From Syncephalis plumigaleata (Eukaryota; Zoopagomycota; Zoopagomycetes; Zoopagales; Piptocephalidaceae): a stretch of DNA of 64,000 bases. Shown here in pieces: positions 51,863-63,685 of this stretch. Under the pieces are notes generated by a model. The model saw only the letters and a program-made list of their open reading frames with translations. It did not search any database and was not told the DNA's origin. The stretch covers positions 620,001 through 684,000 of the forward strand of contig JAIXMF010000012.1 of assembly GCA_025201365.1 (NCBI GenBank), in the 5' to 3' direction. How positions within the stretch are numbered: position 1 is the stretch's first letter; each line of letters begins with the position of its first letter. The position numbers and the translations under genes are program-made.

Positions 51863-52881
51863 TAATCTGTACTCATTTCCTCACTCAATCACCCATATAT
51901 ATGTATACGTGTTACTTGTACACATGTGATGGGTTTAATTCTATTTTTAACCTGTTTCCCTGTTTTATAAATTGGCACGATTTCCTTATCTCTTACGTTC
52001 TCTTCGTGTACTCGCCATTCTTTTACGTATCATGTGTCGTCGTGCTATTAATAACCCTATGAATGTAAAGGTTATCACAAGTGGATAGTAATACATATAG
52101 TATCATTGTTATCGTCATGATTGAGGCGAATTTCTATAGGTTACAATCGAGGTTACGCATTCGTTACCTCTATAGTCATGTTGAAACCCGTTTTCATTTC
52201 TTTGTTAATACTTGCAATTGAAAGTATGCCATGTCCAACTGGAGCCTGCTATTCGTCTGATTCCGATCCACTCTACCGGTTAGCCTCCGTTGTTCCATCT
52301 AAAACAGAAACGCCGTTGGTTCTCGAGTCTTGCTCCTAGTATACTGAAGAGATCACGTTTATATATAGATTTCCTTAGAACAATGTCAGAGCGGCGTGTT
52401 CTTGCGACAATGATACGTTTCGTCACGTAATCCGAAAATGATTTGCCATGCCAAAAGTGAACTATGATAGTACAATAGTTTTGCCCTTTCTTGTCTGCTT
52501 CATCCTTGGCGATAGTTATTTATAGTAACTCTGTTATCTGTTCCAAGCGTCTAACACGTATAAACCAGATCTGCCGCACACACACACTCACACACAGGCA
52601 TATTAAGCCATACTATGTTGCCCCCTTTTTGCCCCTTTGCATAGTTATAGTTGATACGTATGATATAAATAGTGCCTTTTTCCTTTGATTTACTCGCAAT
52701 TGGCTTGTTTTTTTTCTAATATCGCCGCCATTTGTATTCACTTGACTCCGCAAATCATTCAACAATACTATTGTGCAGCATCTTCAATTATTTGATGTTC
52801 TTATCTTTGAGTTTAGTTTAAACATCGCACACCCACCCACCCACATCTATATCTATATCTATATATTGATTTTATTGAACA
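51863..52881. other. intergenic, no firm gene
   Basis: The open frame at about 52121-52339 is short and has only a hydrophobic patch and two cysteines; I do not call it. An ACCCACCC run at about 52829-52843 and an ATCTAT tandem (52846-52866) precede the next ATG. Confidence 0.5.
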
Positions 52882-54017
52882 ATGGCTAAAATCACAAAAA
52901 CTTCTGTGCATTCGGTAACCGAACGTATCTACTCGCGTAATACTCGTAAACTAGCCAAAAATGCCGTCCATTTAGCGCGTGGTCGTTCTTTTGCCTGGCA
53001 AGTAGCAGGCGATGCTATAACTAAGCTTAAACTACTTGCATCGAAGGAAAGTAACAACAACAACAACAACAACAACAACAGCAAACATTTATCGTCATGC
53101 GAGTCAGAAAACCTTCCCATTTTACCATCATCTGATTTATTCTTTAGTCATATCGAGAAAGTATGTGCACGTAAATTGGCCGTCCTAACCGAGACTAGAA
53201 ATGACGCAGTAGATGGCAATCTACGTAAATCCAATCGATTACGGGAAAGATATGTAGCAGGCAAGGATCGACGCTTATGTATTGCCAATTATTACCTGCG
53301 TAAAGCTCGTGGTTATGCACTGATGCGTGAAATGGAACGCTCCGAACTTATCGCTCAGTACAAAGCAGAAGTGCAGGCTAGTCCTTACGCAACAGCACTA
53401 TTGCACCAAACACATAATACGCTAGTTCAACACACGGTAACTGCTATGAATTCAAATGCACCATCATCATCATCATCAACATTAGCAGCAATGAATACTA
53501 CGCAATTGGCAAGTCCATTATCTCGTGTGGTAGCTGGTGTATTTCATCCTATTAATTGTCCACAGGTAGCACACCTTCATACGCATACTTGTCAGCAAAA
53601 CCAATCAATCAGTCAATTGTCATCACCTTCCTGTCCCATTAATGATAAAATTACAATGTCAAATGCAGGTCACATGGATCCTGATAATTGGTATACCCCT
53701 CTATTTTTAGAGGAGAAAGAGCACTCTCTTTGTGGCGTGCCACAGTCAATGAGATGTATCACCGCTACTTGACGAATGATGCGAACAAGTCACCATTTCG
53801 TGATGCGTCCTCCTATGCAACAATGGATATTACTGTAGTGCCACCACAATCAACGACAACAACAACAACGCCACCAGCACCAATAGCACCGCATTGTGTA
53901 TCCTCTACCATTTCATCAATAGAACGTTTGAATCCTAACAAGACATTGCCACCTGAAGGCGCGTTCGTTAGAATCATGGCACTAATGGTAACTAGTGTAG
54001 CTATTCTACTTCTATAG
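52882..54017 (+). CDS. unrecognised Asn/Ser-rich protein with hydrophobic C-terminus
   Basis: ATG 52882 opens a 296-codon frame. One frame break (about 53735) links it to a second open stretch ending at TAG 54015, so about 375 residues in all. The N-terminal third is basic (NTRKLAKNAVHLARGRSFAW), followed by an Asn run (about 53056-53082). A charged helical part follows (RLRERYVAGKDRRLCIANYY, about 53240-53340), then a Ser/Thr/Gln-rich region. The last 15 residues are hydrophobic (ALMVTSVAILLL) and could be a tail anchor or GPI signal, although there is no N-terminal signal peptide, which favours a tail anchor. No known domain is seen. Confidence 0.6.
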
Positions 54018-54520
54018 CACTCTACTTTTAATTTTTGTAACACTATCTTTCCAGGAATAATATTTAAAAAATACCGCTTAATCCTTATTGTGCTTCTACA
54101 CTACACGGAAATACACTCTTCTTTTCCCTTCTTTCCCTTCTTTCTTCTTCAAATCTACATATTAACTAATTTGTCGGCAATAAACCAATTAACAATGATC
54201 GAACAATGCAATTAGTGCAATATCTTTCATCCTTGTCTGTTGTTACTTTGTTCGACACAAAGAAATAAAGAGTAACAAATAGGATAGTACCAGCTGAACG
54301 CTCCATTCCATTCCAGTTTAGCAATTATAACTGTAGCACTAATTGGTTCAGAGTAAACAAAGAACATGCTTTGCATTAGAACAGGATTTGTCAAAGACAA
54401 TATAATCATAGACGACTTGTCCGAATGGGTAGCATCAATGGAGTAACACGAACTAAACTGTCCTATTGCTTTATATCACTTTTATTGATATTATTATTAG
54501 TATTAGTAATAAGTATGTGT
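54018..54520. other. intergenic between convergent genes
   Basis: 3' regions only. TTCTTTTCCCTTCTTTCCC-type pyrimidine runs lie near 54118-54150. No gene is seen. Confidence 0.6.
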
Positions 54521-57224
54521 TTAAATACCGATAGCTATCATAATAGCACTACCCAATGTGAGTACTATAACTAATGTTACTATAGTGGCTGGAATACCAG
54601 CACGTAAAAAGTCACTCGTTTTCAAATACGGTCGTCCAGTGGCATCCTCGAGCATGGCTGCATTGATATTGGGGAATCCAGAAATAGGTAATCCCATAGC
54701 GCCGGAGCACATGAATGTAGCCGCCTAATACGTTAAAATCAATAAACGAGTACATTCATTAGTATTAGTGTGAGTTTCTATATCAGCTATAAACTAGATT
54801 ATGTCTTACCATGACAAAGAGATACGAGTCAGATCCGTAAGGAGATCCGCTATTCATAAGAATAAACGGTAGGAATATGATGGCGGCGACCGTATGTGAA
54901 ATGAACGTAGCGGCCACCGTCGTAACACTGACGAACATCACGCCCATTAGCCAGAAGGGCCAGTGTTTTAGATACTTTATGATAAACACGGACACTTTCG
55001 ATAATAATCCGGAACTTTTTACGGATTTCCCCAATGCAATACCGCCCATGGCCAGCATGATCACCGTCCATAAGAAGTTGTTGAAATCCTCTTTGTTTAG
55101 TAGGCCAGTGCCGAAATAGAGGATAATCGGAATGAGCGAGATGATGCCGACATTGCCTAGATACGGTTCGAGTAATAATTCGAAACACCATAGTAGGACA
55201 CTAAGTATGGCGATACTAATGACCATGTATTGCTTCATGGTCCATGGCTCATTACTATTGTAGACCGGCTGTATCGGTGTGTTATCGCGTGTAGGTCGGT
55301 ATATCTGCAATAGCAACATCCAGATGATAATATCCGCCACTATCATAATAGGAATTGACATGGCAAACCATTGTGCCCATGTAGGCGATGGTTTCATCAG
55401 ATCAATGGCAATCATATTCTGAGGCGAACTAATCGGTGATGCCATACCGCCTACATTCGAGGCGAGTGCAATGCCCATAATAAGACAACGAGCAAATGGT
55501 GCATCAGGCGGTAATGTACGAAGAATCGACTAGTGTATCGTCGTTATCGTCATTAGTAAACAATATAACTGTTGCGTATTTTCATAGGCTCTACCTGAAT
55601 CACGGAAAAGCATAGAGGAGGTGCGGCCACATTAGTGATCCACATACTGGAGAATGTGGCAATTCCCATACAAGCCAGTAGGATGACAGCGGGATGAGTA
55701 CCGGCCCGTGACAGGACAAAAGTGGCCGCACGACGTGAGATATCATGCTTGGTGAGTGCCGCCGCAAGAGTGAATCCAGCGAGTAGCATTATAATCGCCG
55801 GACTAAACATACTTCGAATAATTCTTTAGCCGCCTGTTGCGGTGGCAACGAGCCAAGTTCATTTCGCATCGTTCCAAGGACTACTGTCAATACCGGTACA
55901 AGTAGTGCCGTAACAAATAATGGAATAACCTATTTGTACATCATTATATATATATATGTATATTAGCAATGGTGGGCGTGCACTTGCAAGCAAACTACCA
56001 TCCTACCTCGAATATCCAGAAACTACACACTAGGAATAATAGGGCGAAGCATTTCCCATCTGGTTCCTCTCCTATCCTCTTCACTCGTAATAGGGCAATA
56101 AATATAATAACAGAGATGACGCCCAATAGCACGTTCTTTGATAGAAGCCAGCGTGGAATAAGTATACCCTTAACCTCTATGGTGTCCGGTAGATTGTCGG
56201 CGCGTGCCTGCTCCACACCTACTGCCGTCACCTTACGCTCCATACCAATCATATCGCGCCAGACTGTATTGCGCGCGAATACTACTCTATCCCGAAGATG
56301 TTTATGCAGATAGAGCTCGTTCTCCTCTGTATCCTTCATGCCGGCCGATTCACCATGTGCCCATGCCGCCGTCTTTATTTGCTCCTCTAGGCGTGACTTG
56401 GTCTGCTCGTGAAATGGATACGCAGTTCGTACCGACTCTTGCATGTATCGCTTTCTTATATGATTTCCCGTTACTTTGTCATATTTCTTCAGAATCTTCG
56501 TAAAAGCGGTATAATTGAGCTGGACGTAACTTTCGAGATCTGAAAGGGCAATATATAAATTCAAGGAGCGTAGCTGCAACTCCTTATCAGGCAGCACTGT
56601 GATACTAGGCGGCTTTGGCGTTTCAGCCCTCCAACTAAGGCGTCGTTGCATACGGTCACGAAATACGCCCTCCTCTAGTGTACCTGAATGACTAGTATTC
56701 GAGAGACGACGGGGCAATCCATGATGTTCACCGGTAGGGGAGAGTGGCACGTTGCCCGACGCCGATGCTATGCTGATGCTGCTGTTGTCGTGGATGCTGC
56801 CGTGACCCCACTAGTAGTATTGCCTGGATGTGTGCCAACCTCGTATTTCATACGGGATGTAGCCTCAGCTGCCGTGTTAATATCAGCAAGCAGCCGTCCG
56901 ATTTCATCGTAAAGCTCTCCTTCCTTGGCCACGTAGAATTCGGTGACTCGACTTAGTTCACGGTCCAGCACTGGAAGAAACTCGCTATTAGGCTGGTAGT
57001 AAGTGCCTAATAACGGTTCATGCTCCGTAATTGTTCTTTCATCACTAGTGGACTGAGCAATTACGTTTCGTTCAATTTGATATATAAGCTTCTTTAACTG
57101 TGGATATCTATCGAGGCATGTCAATAATTGATGCTATATGCAAAGAGAAGCTAACTACTTACGCAACATAATGATCAGACCATTCCGGTACTGCATTAAA
57201 CTTGAGCTGATGTGAGAACTTCAT
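54521..57224 (-). CDS. SPX-domain phosphate transporter (Pho87/Pho90/Pho91, SLC13-type)
   Basis: Low-affinity phosphate transporter with a cytosolic SPX sensor. ATG 57224 starts the classic MKFSHQLKFNAVPEWSDHY. After an intron the SPX domain goes on through YPQLKKLIYQIERNVIAQ to the basic inositol-pyrophosphate-binding cluster TKILKKYDKVTG (about 56505). The membrane part has many helices. It contains TFSSMWITNVAAPPL (about 55650), ASNVGGMASPISSPQNMIAI (about 55440), the SLC13 signature region, and a mirror-repeat partner ATFISHTVAAIIFLPFIL (about 54890). It ends with MGLPISGFPNINAAM and a last helix. Introns lie near 57165-57135, 55580-55530 and 54805-54725. Frame breaks near 57110, 56755, 55990 and 55800 look like lost bases. 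The organelle (plasma membrane or vacuole) cannot be told from sequence alone. Confidence 0.9.
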
Positions 57225-57935
57225 TACGCTTCTCTAGTAGGCATATAAGCCGTATAGGAAGGAAAGAGCAAAGGAAATAATGAGAGAATAGGAGTAAACC
57301 TGCAACAGTTGTTGTTGCTGTTTATGCAGGCGAACCTAATAGGATAATAAACGTGAAAGCACTGTAATAACACTAACAATAGGAGCAGCAGCAACAACAC
57401 AATAGCAAATAGTAGTGGAATATGACTGATTGAATTGAAATTAGGGAAATGGTATAGCAGGCAAATTAGTAAAACACATGATTCTTGTTTCAATTGCAAG
57501 TCAATTCAATCATCATCGTCATCATCATCATCATCATGATGAAACTTACAGGGTTTTTCCTACCGATTAGTCCAGTAAGCCTTTAATTTTTATTTTTATT
57601 AATAAATAATTTGCACAATTGTTAACACCATTATCACCGTAGAAATGCCAGTTAACATAGCACGATAATGGCAAATGTAATAATGAATTGTACGAAGCAA
57701 TGGACAGCTTGTCTTTATTGCTATGTGTATAATGGTAGTAGAGAGGAATAAATGACTTGCATTGCTGATAAAATGCCAGAATAGTAGAATGAGTAATGTA
57801 GAATGGAATGCAGTCAATATCGTTGACATTTGAGTATTCTAATTGTAATATTGTTAGTATATTGTAATAAATGAACTTACCTGTAATTAATACTTATGAA
57901 TGAATGATGAATGGATTGTAATAAGTAATAAAATA
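57225..57935. other. intergenic, no gene seen
   Basis: Upstream of the phosphate transporter. It has a CATCAT run (57510-57538) and AT-rich DNA. The Leu-rich minus-strand frames over 57224-57499 follow base bias and are not called. Confidence 0.5.
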
Positions 57936-58386
57936 TGTTATGTCCCCATCATATCCACATCCATTTATACTCGGCCAAAAGGGCCAAGCAGATGCTACGT
58001 TGAAACAGCTGGATAGCCTTGCGACAATATATTGCTATATTGTTGAGTACTAATGTAATGCCATTTGCTAGTCTTTTTCAGACAGCTGCTGAATACTATC
58101 AATCCATTGCTGGAGACCGTATTATAAACCATGGATCTATGGCAGAGATCATTAATTGACCGTCAATGCCATAGAACCATGGCGCAGCTAGCATTATAAT
58201 GCTTCACAAATAAGCATTACAATAGCATCAAGCAATAGGCACTATGGAGGGCAGGTATATAATTATTTATTACCAATGGCCATACACACATAGTGTTTTC
58301 GCAATATATACCAGCTAAGACACATACAAAGGGATCAGTGTATTAGCACATTTATACAAATGTATCTGTGCTAATGGGACATAACA
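57936..58386. mobile_element. lone LTR of an LTR retrotransposon (fossil)
   Basis: A 451-base segment begins TGTTATGTCCC and ends with its exact inverse GGGACATAACA, the TG...CA short inverted ends typical of LTRs. Inside is a small palindrome (CAATATA/TATATTG near 58027-58042). The flanks are AT-rich, so a target duplication cannot be called with confidence. No second copy is seen in the window. It may be a solo LTR, or the downstream LTR of the minus-strand gag remnant at 59966-60960 after loss of everything between. Confidence 0.55.
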
Positions 58387-59300
58387 TAATAAATGAGGGG
58401 ATTGGGAAGTGGAGATATGAACAAAAGATACAATTAAAATGTAATAGGATAGCGCAAATAAAGAGTGATTAAACACACACAAAAACATATCATTAAGTAA
58501 GGTCAGTCACCATAATAGCAAGTAACTAGGCCCTTCTCCTTGAAGTAGCAACATGATGGTCAAATATCATGGCAAAGCATAGCTAAATGATATTATGATG
58601 GCAAATATCTCAAACACATATCAATATAGAATAAAGATACATGTTCAAGCATTTGCAAACCGATACATCTCATAATACTCATATAATAGAGAGGCTATCG
58701 CGCTACATTAACAACTTAATGACCTGTAGAAACAATAGCTCAGTAGATTATTCCCTAGGAACCAGGAAAACTTTTGAAACCTATCGTTAAACCTCCATAC
58801 ACCATTGTTTTGCAGCACCTTCATATTATACATGAATGCCCGCAAGCAAGTAGCTTCATATTATACAAGTATATGAATGTCCGCAAGCAAGTAGCGTAGA
58901 AGACCGACACCCGTTACAGGTACCGACATCCCACTGAGTTGAAAATGTCAACTACGCTCATTACCACACTCAGCGCTACGCTACACGCAAACAGTTTACA
59001 GAGCACTGACCTATTCACTATGTGTATGTTTAAACAAAGAAAAGTGAAGGCGAAAGTAAAAAATAAAGAGAAGAGTAATGAGAGGAAAAGAGAAAAGAAG
59101 GAGTAATGAGGAGAAAGAAGAGTAAAGAAGCAAGGAAGAAGCAAGAAGAAAGCGAGGAAGCGAAATGAAGTAATGAGAGAAGAAGAACGAAGAGACGAAG
59201 AAGAAGCGAAGCAGTGAGCGAGGTGAAGTAATGAGAGAAGTGGATAGGAAGAAGGAGAAGAAGCGAGGAAGAAGCGAAGCTAAGCAAGCTGTAGAATCGA
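58387..59300. other. gene-free stretch with a tandem and a purine-rich block
   Basis: A tandem pair lies at 58819-58853 and 58854-58894, sharing CTTCATATTATACA and CCGCAAGCAAGTAG. A strongly purine-biased block follows at about 59037-59285, with four spaced copies of a motif like GTAATGAGAGAAG. No gene is supported. Confidence 0.6.
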
Positions 59301-59676
59301 GCGCTATTTATTTGTTAAAATGACGTCGTTAATCGTCATTGGTGATTCAAGTAAGTATTAATGATGCCTCATTGTAATTCATTTTGAAATTTAGTATGTC
59401 AATAACCATCCACTTCAATAATTCAACTTGATCATATCCTTGTATTTCATTTCATTTCATTTTATTTCTTATATATGATCTTTTTACTTGAGCATTGCAT
59501 AATAGTGTTTATTATAATAAAATAAGGTATGACAACATTTAAAAGAGAGAGAAAGATATATTTAGTATGTGCAAAGGGCGCCGCCATTATTACCATTTAG
59601 ATTGCACGCTATTCTGTATTTGGCAATAAATGCTTTATTGATAGCGATAGTGCTACATTCTACTTCATTTCCTAGT

Positions 59677-59938
59677 TTAGCATCGACGATTATTTTATTA
59701 CGAATGATTTGTCAAGGAGATTAATCGAGACAGCAGAGTCTTTTAATGTGTGCGCTGATATACCGTTTATCAAAGGTGAAACGATAAGTAACGCTAAAGT
59801 GGCACGTACCTGAATGAGTGGGACCAGCTCAAACCAGGTGGAATCCTTATTGGTAGAGATGTAACGACGAACCAGTCATCAGTAGAAGTATCACAAGCCA
59901 TTACTAATGAGTGTCGTTTCTCGAGTTCACGTCATTAA
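59677..59938 (+). pseudogene. possible fragment of a class I SAM methyltransferase
   Basis: Two adjacent short readings resemble parts of a Methyltransf_24-like domain. DLSRRLIETAESFNV and IPFIKGETISNAKVA fit the strand and helix after the SAM site, and NEWDQLKPGGILIGRDVT fits the L-K-P-G-G-x-L-x-G-D strand. The segment usually found between them (the acidic F-I-D-G-D-H stretch) is missing and the frame changes. A possible start (MTSLIVIGDSS, 59321) with a donor at 59352 lies upstream but cannot be linked with confidence. This is either a decayed gene or a chance match. Confidence 0.35.
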
Positions 59939-59965
59939 CATCTAGTATGTACATTCCTATGTTGA

Positions 59966-60962
59966 TCAATCTACTTCAAAATTGCTATTTTGCGGACGAT
60001 TGCTATTGTTATTGTTATTGTGTTGCTGACGACGATTATTGCTGTAGGTATTGTTGCGATTCCTCTGGAAGCAATTTCTCGCAATGTGGCCTAGTTCGTC
60101 ACACGCATAGCAACGTCGCGCATTACTACTATTGTTATTACGCCTGTGGTTGTTATTGTTTCGATTATTCTGGAATCCTAAACTGTTTAGTGCTTGAACT
60201 AACGCATCAATATCCATAGGTCTGACACCGTTATTATTTTCTTTTCTTGTTTCATTTGAGACTCTTTGACTTCTGCAATGTTGCCGAGAATAATAAAGGG
60301 CGCGTGTGGTGAGGATGTATCATCAAGACTGCAAGGATTTGCTCGAAGGGACTCAGTCAAATAATATACCGGAAGTGTTTGTTGGAATGCCGCAATGAGT
60401 TCTTCGTCTATTGCGTTGGGGATACGACTACGAATGACCGTGAACCTGGTAATATGTTCTTCTAAGTCGAGATTATCCGTCTATCGCAAGCTAGATAACT
60501 GCAACCGAGCTATGGAAGCTGACTGATTGCCTCCATAACGTACGAGGATACCCTTTCTAAATTGTTCCCAAGTCTTAGGTGCCTTGGGACTAGCACGCAT
60601 GAACTGATGCCAAGCTGCCGCTGACCCTCCTAGTCACTGAACAGCCCAAACTATTTTCTGTGCTTCGTTGTAATCGCTAATTTTCCATACTTGTTCGACA
60701 AGATTGCACCAACGGTCCACAGGAAACCCATTTTCTCCTGTGAACTTCGAGACTGATGATAAAGGTGATCGATCAGCCTGCACCATTGATAATAACAATA
60801 AAGCAATACCTTACTAAAGTGACTGACGCTTGAAAATGAAGACGATATGTAAACAATAATACTGATAGACTTGCTGAAACCTTTTGACGAAAGCGGTGTC
60901 AATAACACGGTGACAATAAAAGAGAGAACGGTTGTCACTAGTGTACCAACTACAATTGACAT
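59966..60962 (-). mobile_element. gag remnant of an LTR retrotransposon, Ty3/Gypsy-like (fossil)
   Basis: The minus strand shows a retrotransposon gag capsid-like region (WHQFMRASPKAPKTWEQFRK near 60610-60555), followed by an Asn/Arg-rich tail with one CCHC zinc knuckle (CYACDELGHIARNC, about 60110-60069). The family call rests on the gag pattern and knuckle. No protease, reverse transcriptase, RNase H or integrase is seen beside it. The element is broken, with several frame breaks, so it looks like an old partial copy. It interrupts the area upstream of the isoleucyl-tRNA synthetase half. Confidence 0.65.
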
Positions 60963-61311
60963 GAGATGTTGACTAATGAATCCTTCTCTTTAATAGAACA
61001 TAAGAATATTTGTATAGGTGTCATTCGTATATAGTGTGAATAAATTATGCTCCTTACGCCATGTGCAAAGTGCTGATCGACGAATTCTCATCAACTTGCA
61101 TGGACGCGCATTTTAATGCATACATGCTAAATTGAATTGCTCTAGCTTTAATTACGACCTATATGCCTACTTGTATCGTTTATCTTATAGAATTGATGAT
61201 GATAGTTATCGCTACCAATGAAACATGCATGACTAACACTGATTTATCATTATTATTACGCTTGACATTGTTGCGTTCCGTCATTTGGCATTTTTACGGT
61301 GATAATGGATA

Positions 61312-62562
61312 TTGATCACGTCAACCTATTTGCATTCTCATCGTTACTTGATATACCAGTACACTTTACATGAACTACATTGTTCTGCCACGTTAATTAG
61401 CAATGCCTATGAATTATTCTCGTTCAATAAAGGTATGTCGATAAGAAGTGTGAATAGCATACGCAACAGTAGAACTAATATCTGTCTTGTTTATTGTAGT
61501 TATTCGAGAATTGAATCGCTTTACCAACTCACAACTATCGGCATTCTACTTTGAATCTATCAAGGAGCGGCTTTACGTTGGCGACAAATTATCGTTGACA
61601 CGAAGATCAGCACAGACTGCCGTATACCGCGTAAGAAGCCATTGATACTTGGTATGCAATTGTAGCTAAGCAAGGAATGCCGCATAGATAACTGAGGTGT
61701 ACACACGCGCACTCGCACCAATTACTTGTCATTTAGCCGAGGAGATTCAGCTTTTTTCCTGGTCGAGTTGGTCAACACCATTTGATAGCGTATTCCAGTC
61801 GGGATGGATATCTCTGGTAAACACTTGCAATTACTGAGCTATGTGTGGTCTAATACTCGAGCATTGGTAATTGAATAGGATGCTCGTTGGCATAATATTG
61901 CTTTGGAGCAAGAGTGGACAGTGCTACGACACCTTCGTAGTCAGTACTACCAGCTAGTCGAGAAGGTGCGACAGGTCAAGTAAGTGCTATCTGCAGTATA
62001 CCAAATGATTTATTTACAAATCTCACTGACTGACAGGCGAATCAAGACAAGCGAGCAAATCGATCTGACACTAGAACTAGAAGACAGAGCAATGTCTCCA
62101 CTAGGTCAATTACTACAGAAATACGGTAAGACGACAATAATAAAATAGCGATAGTGATATTGGTTGTATATATTTTATTAAGCAATACTCATTAGCATCA
62201 CAACTACCTGAACTGTTCTTATGTGCATCGGTTAATATTGCTGCACAGTCGAATTAACCACAGAAATGACACTGTTCTTATTAGTGAGACGATATCATTA
62301 CCAAGTAAGTATGGAGAATGAGTGTGCCATGATAATGACTATTGATCGACAACATAATAGACACTATGAATGGTGCATCTGGTCAAATGATCTACGTTTA
62401 TCGGTACGACATAAATGTCCTAGATGTTGGAGCTATCGATCTGATCAACCGGAATGGCTATGCAATCGATGCCGACTTGTTGTGAACAATAACAAGGGAC
62501 ACGTCATTATACTACTATGCATTCATGTAACTAATAGCAACATCCCATCGATGATGTCCTAG
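61312..62562 (+). CDS. ISM1: mitochondrial isoleucyl-tRNA synthetase, C-terminal half only
   Basis: Matches the anticodon-binding and C-terminal zinc part of bacterial/mitochondrial IleRS. Exons: one ending at 61432 (YTLHELHCSATLISNAYELF), 61500-61630 (YFESIKERLYVGDKLS, RRSAQTAVYR), 61737-61816 (VFQSGWISL; one lost base near 61737), 61879-61979, 62037-62125, from 62196, and a last part holding the zinc motif HKCPRCW and WLCNRC. Splice borders are good and phases agree. The N-terminal catalytic domain, with its HIGH and KMSKS motifs, is not found upstream; retroelement and other debris occupy 58-61 kb. The gene is therefore truncated or rearranged, or it has very scattered exons that I failed to see. 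If whole it would charge mitochondrial tRNA-Ile. Confidence 0.72.
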
Positions 62563-63260
62563 CAAGCCTATTGAATAACAACCTGATTCATTCGATCGTC
62601 ATGAACACATAGAACCAAGTTGTTAGACACATACCAATTATAAACTGTTACTTTATTATACTGTATTCGCGTACGATATTCATTATTAGTTGAATGGATT
62701 AGAATGATCAGCTAGCAATTACTACTACAATGATACCATCATCATCATCATCATCATCAGTTTATAAACATCCATATGGTATGATCAATGATAGATATTA
62801 TACACGCGATACTACTATTATGCAATCTATGCTACATTAATTACTGCCAGCATAGCGAACACTCGACTATTACCATTAACGGCATTTCATATGAGTATGG
62901 CAGTCGTCGTCTCAATCGGTAAATTAAACTGGGCATATCACATGGCTGACATACCGCAGCAAGTATTCGGCAATTAGAATGGAATCGGACGTTATTATCG
63001 GTCAGTGGGTGGACTAACCGTTTCAGTCGTCGTCAAAGCCGAGCAAGACTATTCATCTAGTATAGATTCATCTATGATATACACCATTTGCATCAATGTA
63101 GAACAGCAGTTGCTCGAAGAATCAGCGTATAGTTATTGTAAAGATGGATGTTTATTGCGTAAAAGCGTTGGCAAGAATATCATAGCGAGTACATTATAAT
63201 AAAATCTATGTCTACGCTGTAGTATAATGTGCAAGCAATTTTGTCTGCTTATTTAGTGTG
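62563..63260. other. stretch with weak hints of a small multi-exon gene
   Basis: ATG near 62731 followed by a Ser run (TCA repeats), a donor-like GTATG near 62779, acceptor-like sites near 62850 and 62960, and an open stretch to 63199 (ending KNIIASTL). No arrangement of these reads cleanly and no family is recognised, so I do not call a gene. Confidence 0.25.
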
Positions 63261-63263
63261 TGG

Positions 63264-63270
63264 TATAAAA
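63264..63270 (+). promoter_or_regulatory. TATA box
   Basis: TATAAAA about 30 bases before a pyrimidine-rich likely start region (TTTCTTTCTTTC near 63313). A probable leader intron follows (GTAAGT at 63411 to CTGCAG at 63684) and then the ATG at 63686. Confidence 0.5.
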
Positions 63271-63685
63271 AGGACGCGCACTAAATAATGTCACATCATC
63301 AACTCATTCGTTTCTTTCTTTCTTTCAACACTAAAAAGCACTCACTAAAAGCTATTCACTTGAACTTTAAACGCTGTTCGTTTTCTTGTAGCTTACTAAA
63401 ACCATAACTAGTAAGTATATTGTTGATTGTGTTGCTGCTGTATCTCCTTGTATGTTGTTTGTACGTATTCGTCTCTGTTCTACCCGTTGTATGTTCTCTC
63501 GTGTGTAGTAGTCTCGTGTGCATGACTATGCTATTTGCACTGCAAGCGCTCTTCTCGAATACTTTCTATTGTACGTGCTCCGTATGTGCTCCTCCCCACT
63601 GCATACTTGTTCTATGTTACTCACGCTGTTCTAATTAATTGATAGTACAAGCATCCATCTGCATCTACCTGTGTTCATCTGCAGT

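Noticed and set aside
57224-57499. Leu-rich minus-strand frame upstream of the phosphate transporter
   Set aside because: Overlaps promoter sequence of the transporter and is made of CAA/GTT-type repeats.
58914-59287. Leu/Ser/Phe-rich minus-strand frames resembling membrane proteins
   Set aside because: They are the complement of the purine-rich block and carry only base-composition signal.
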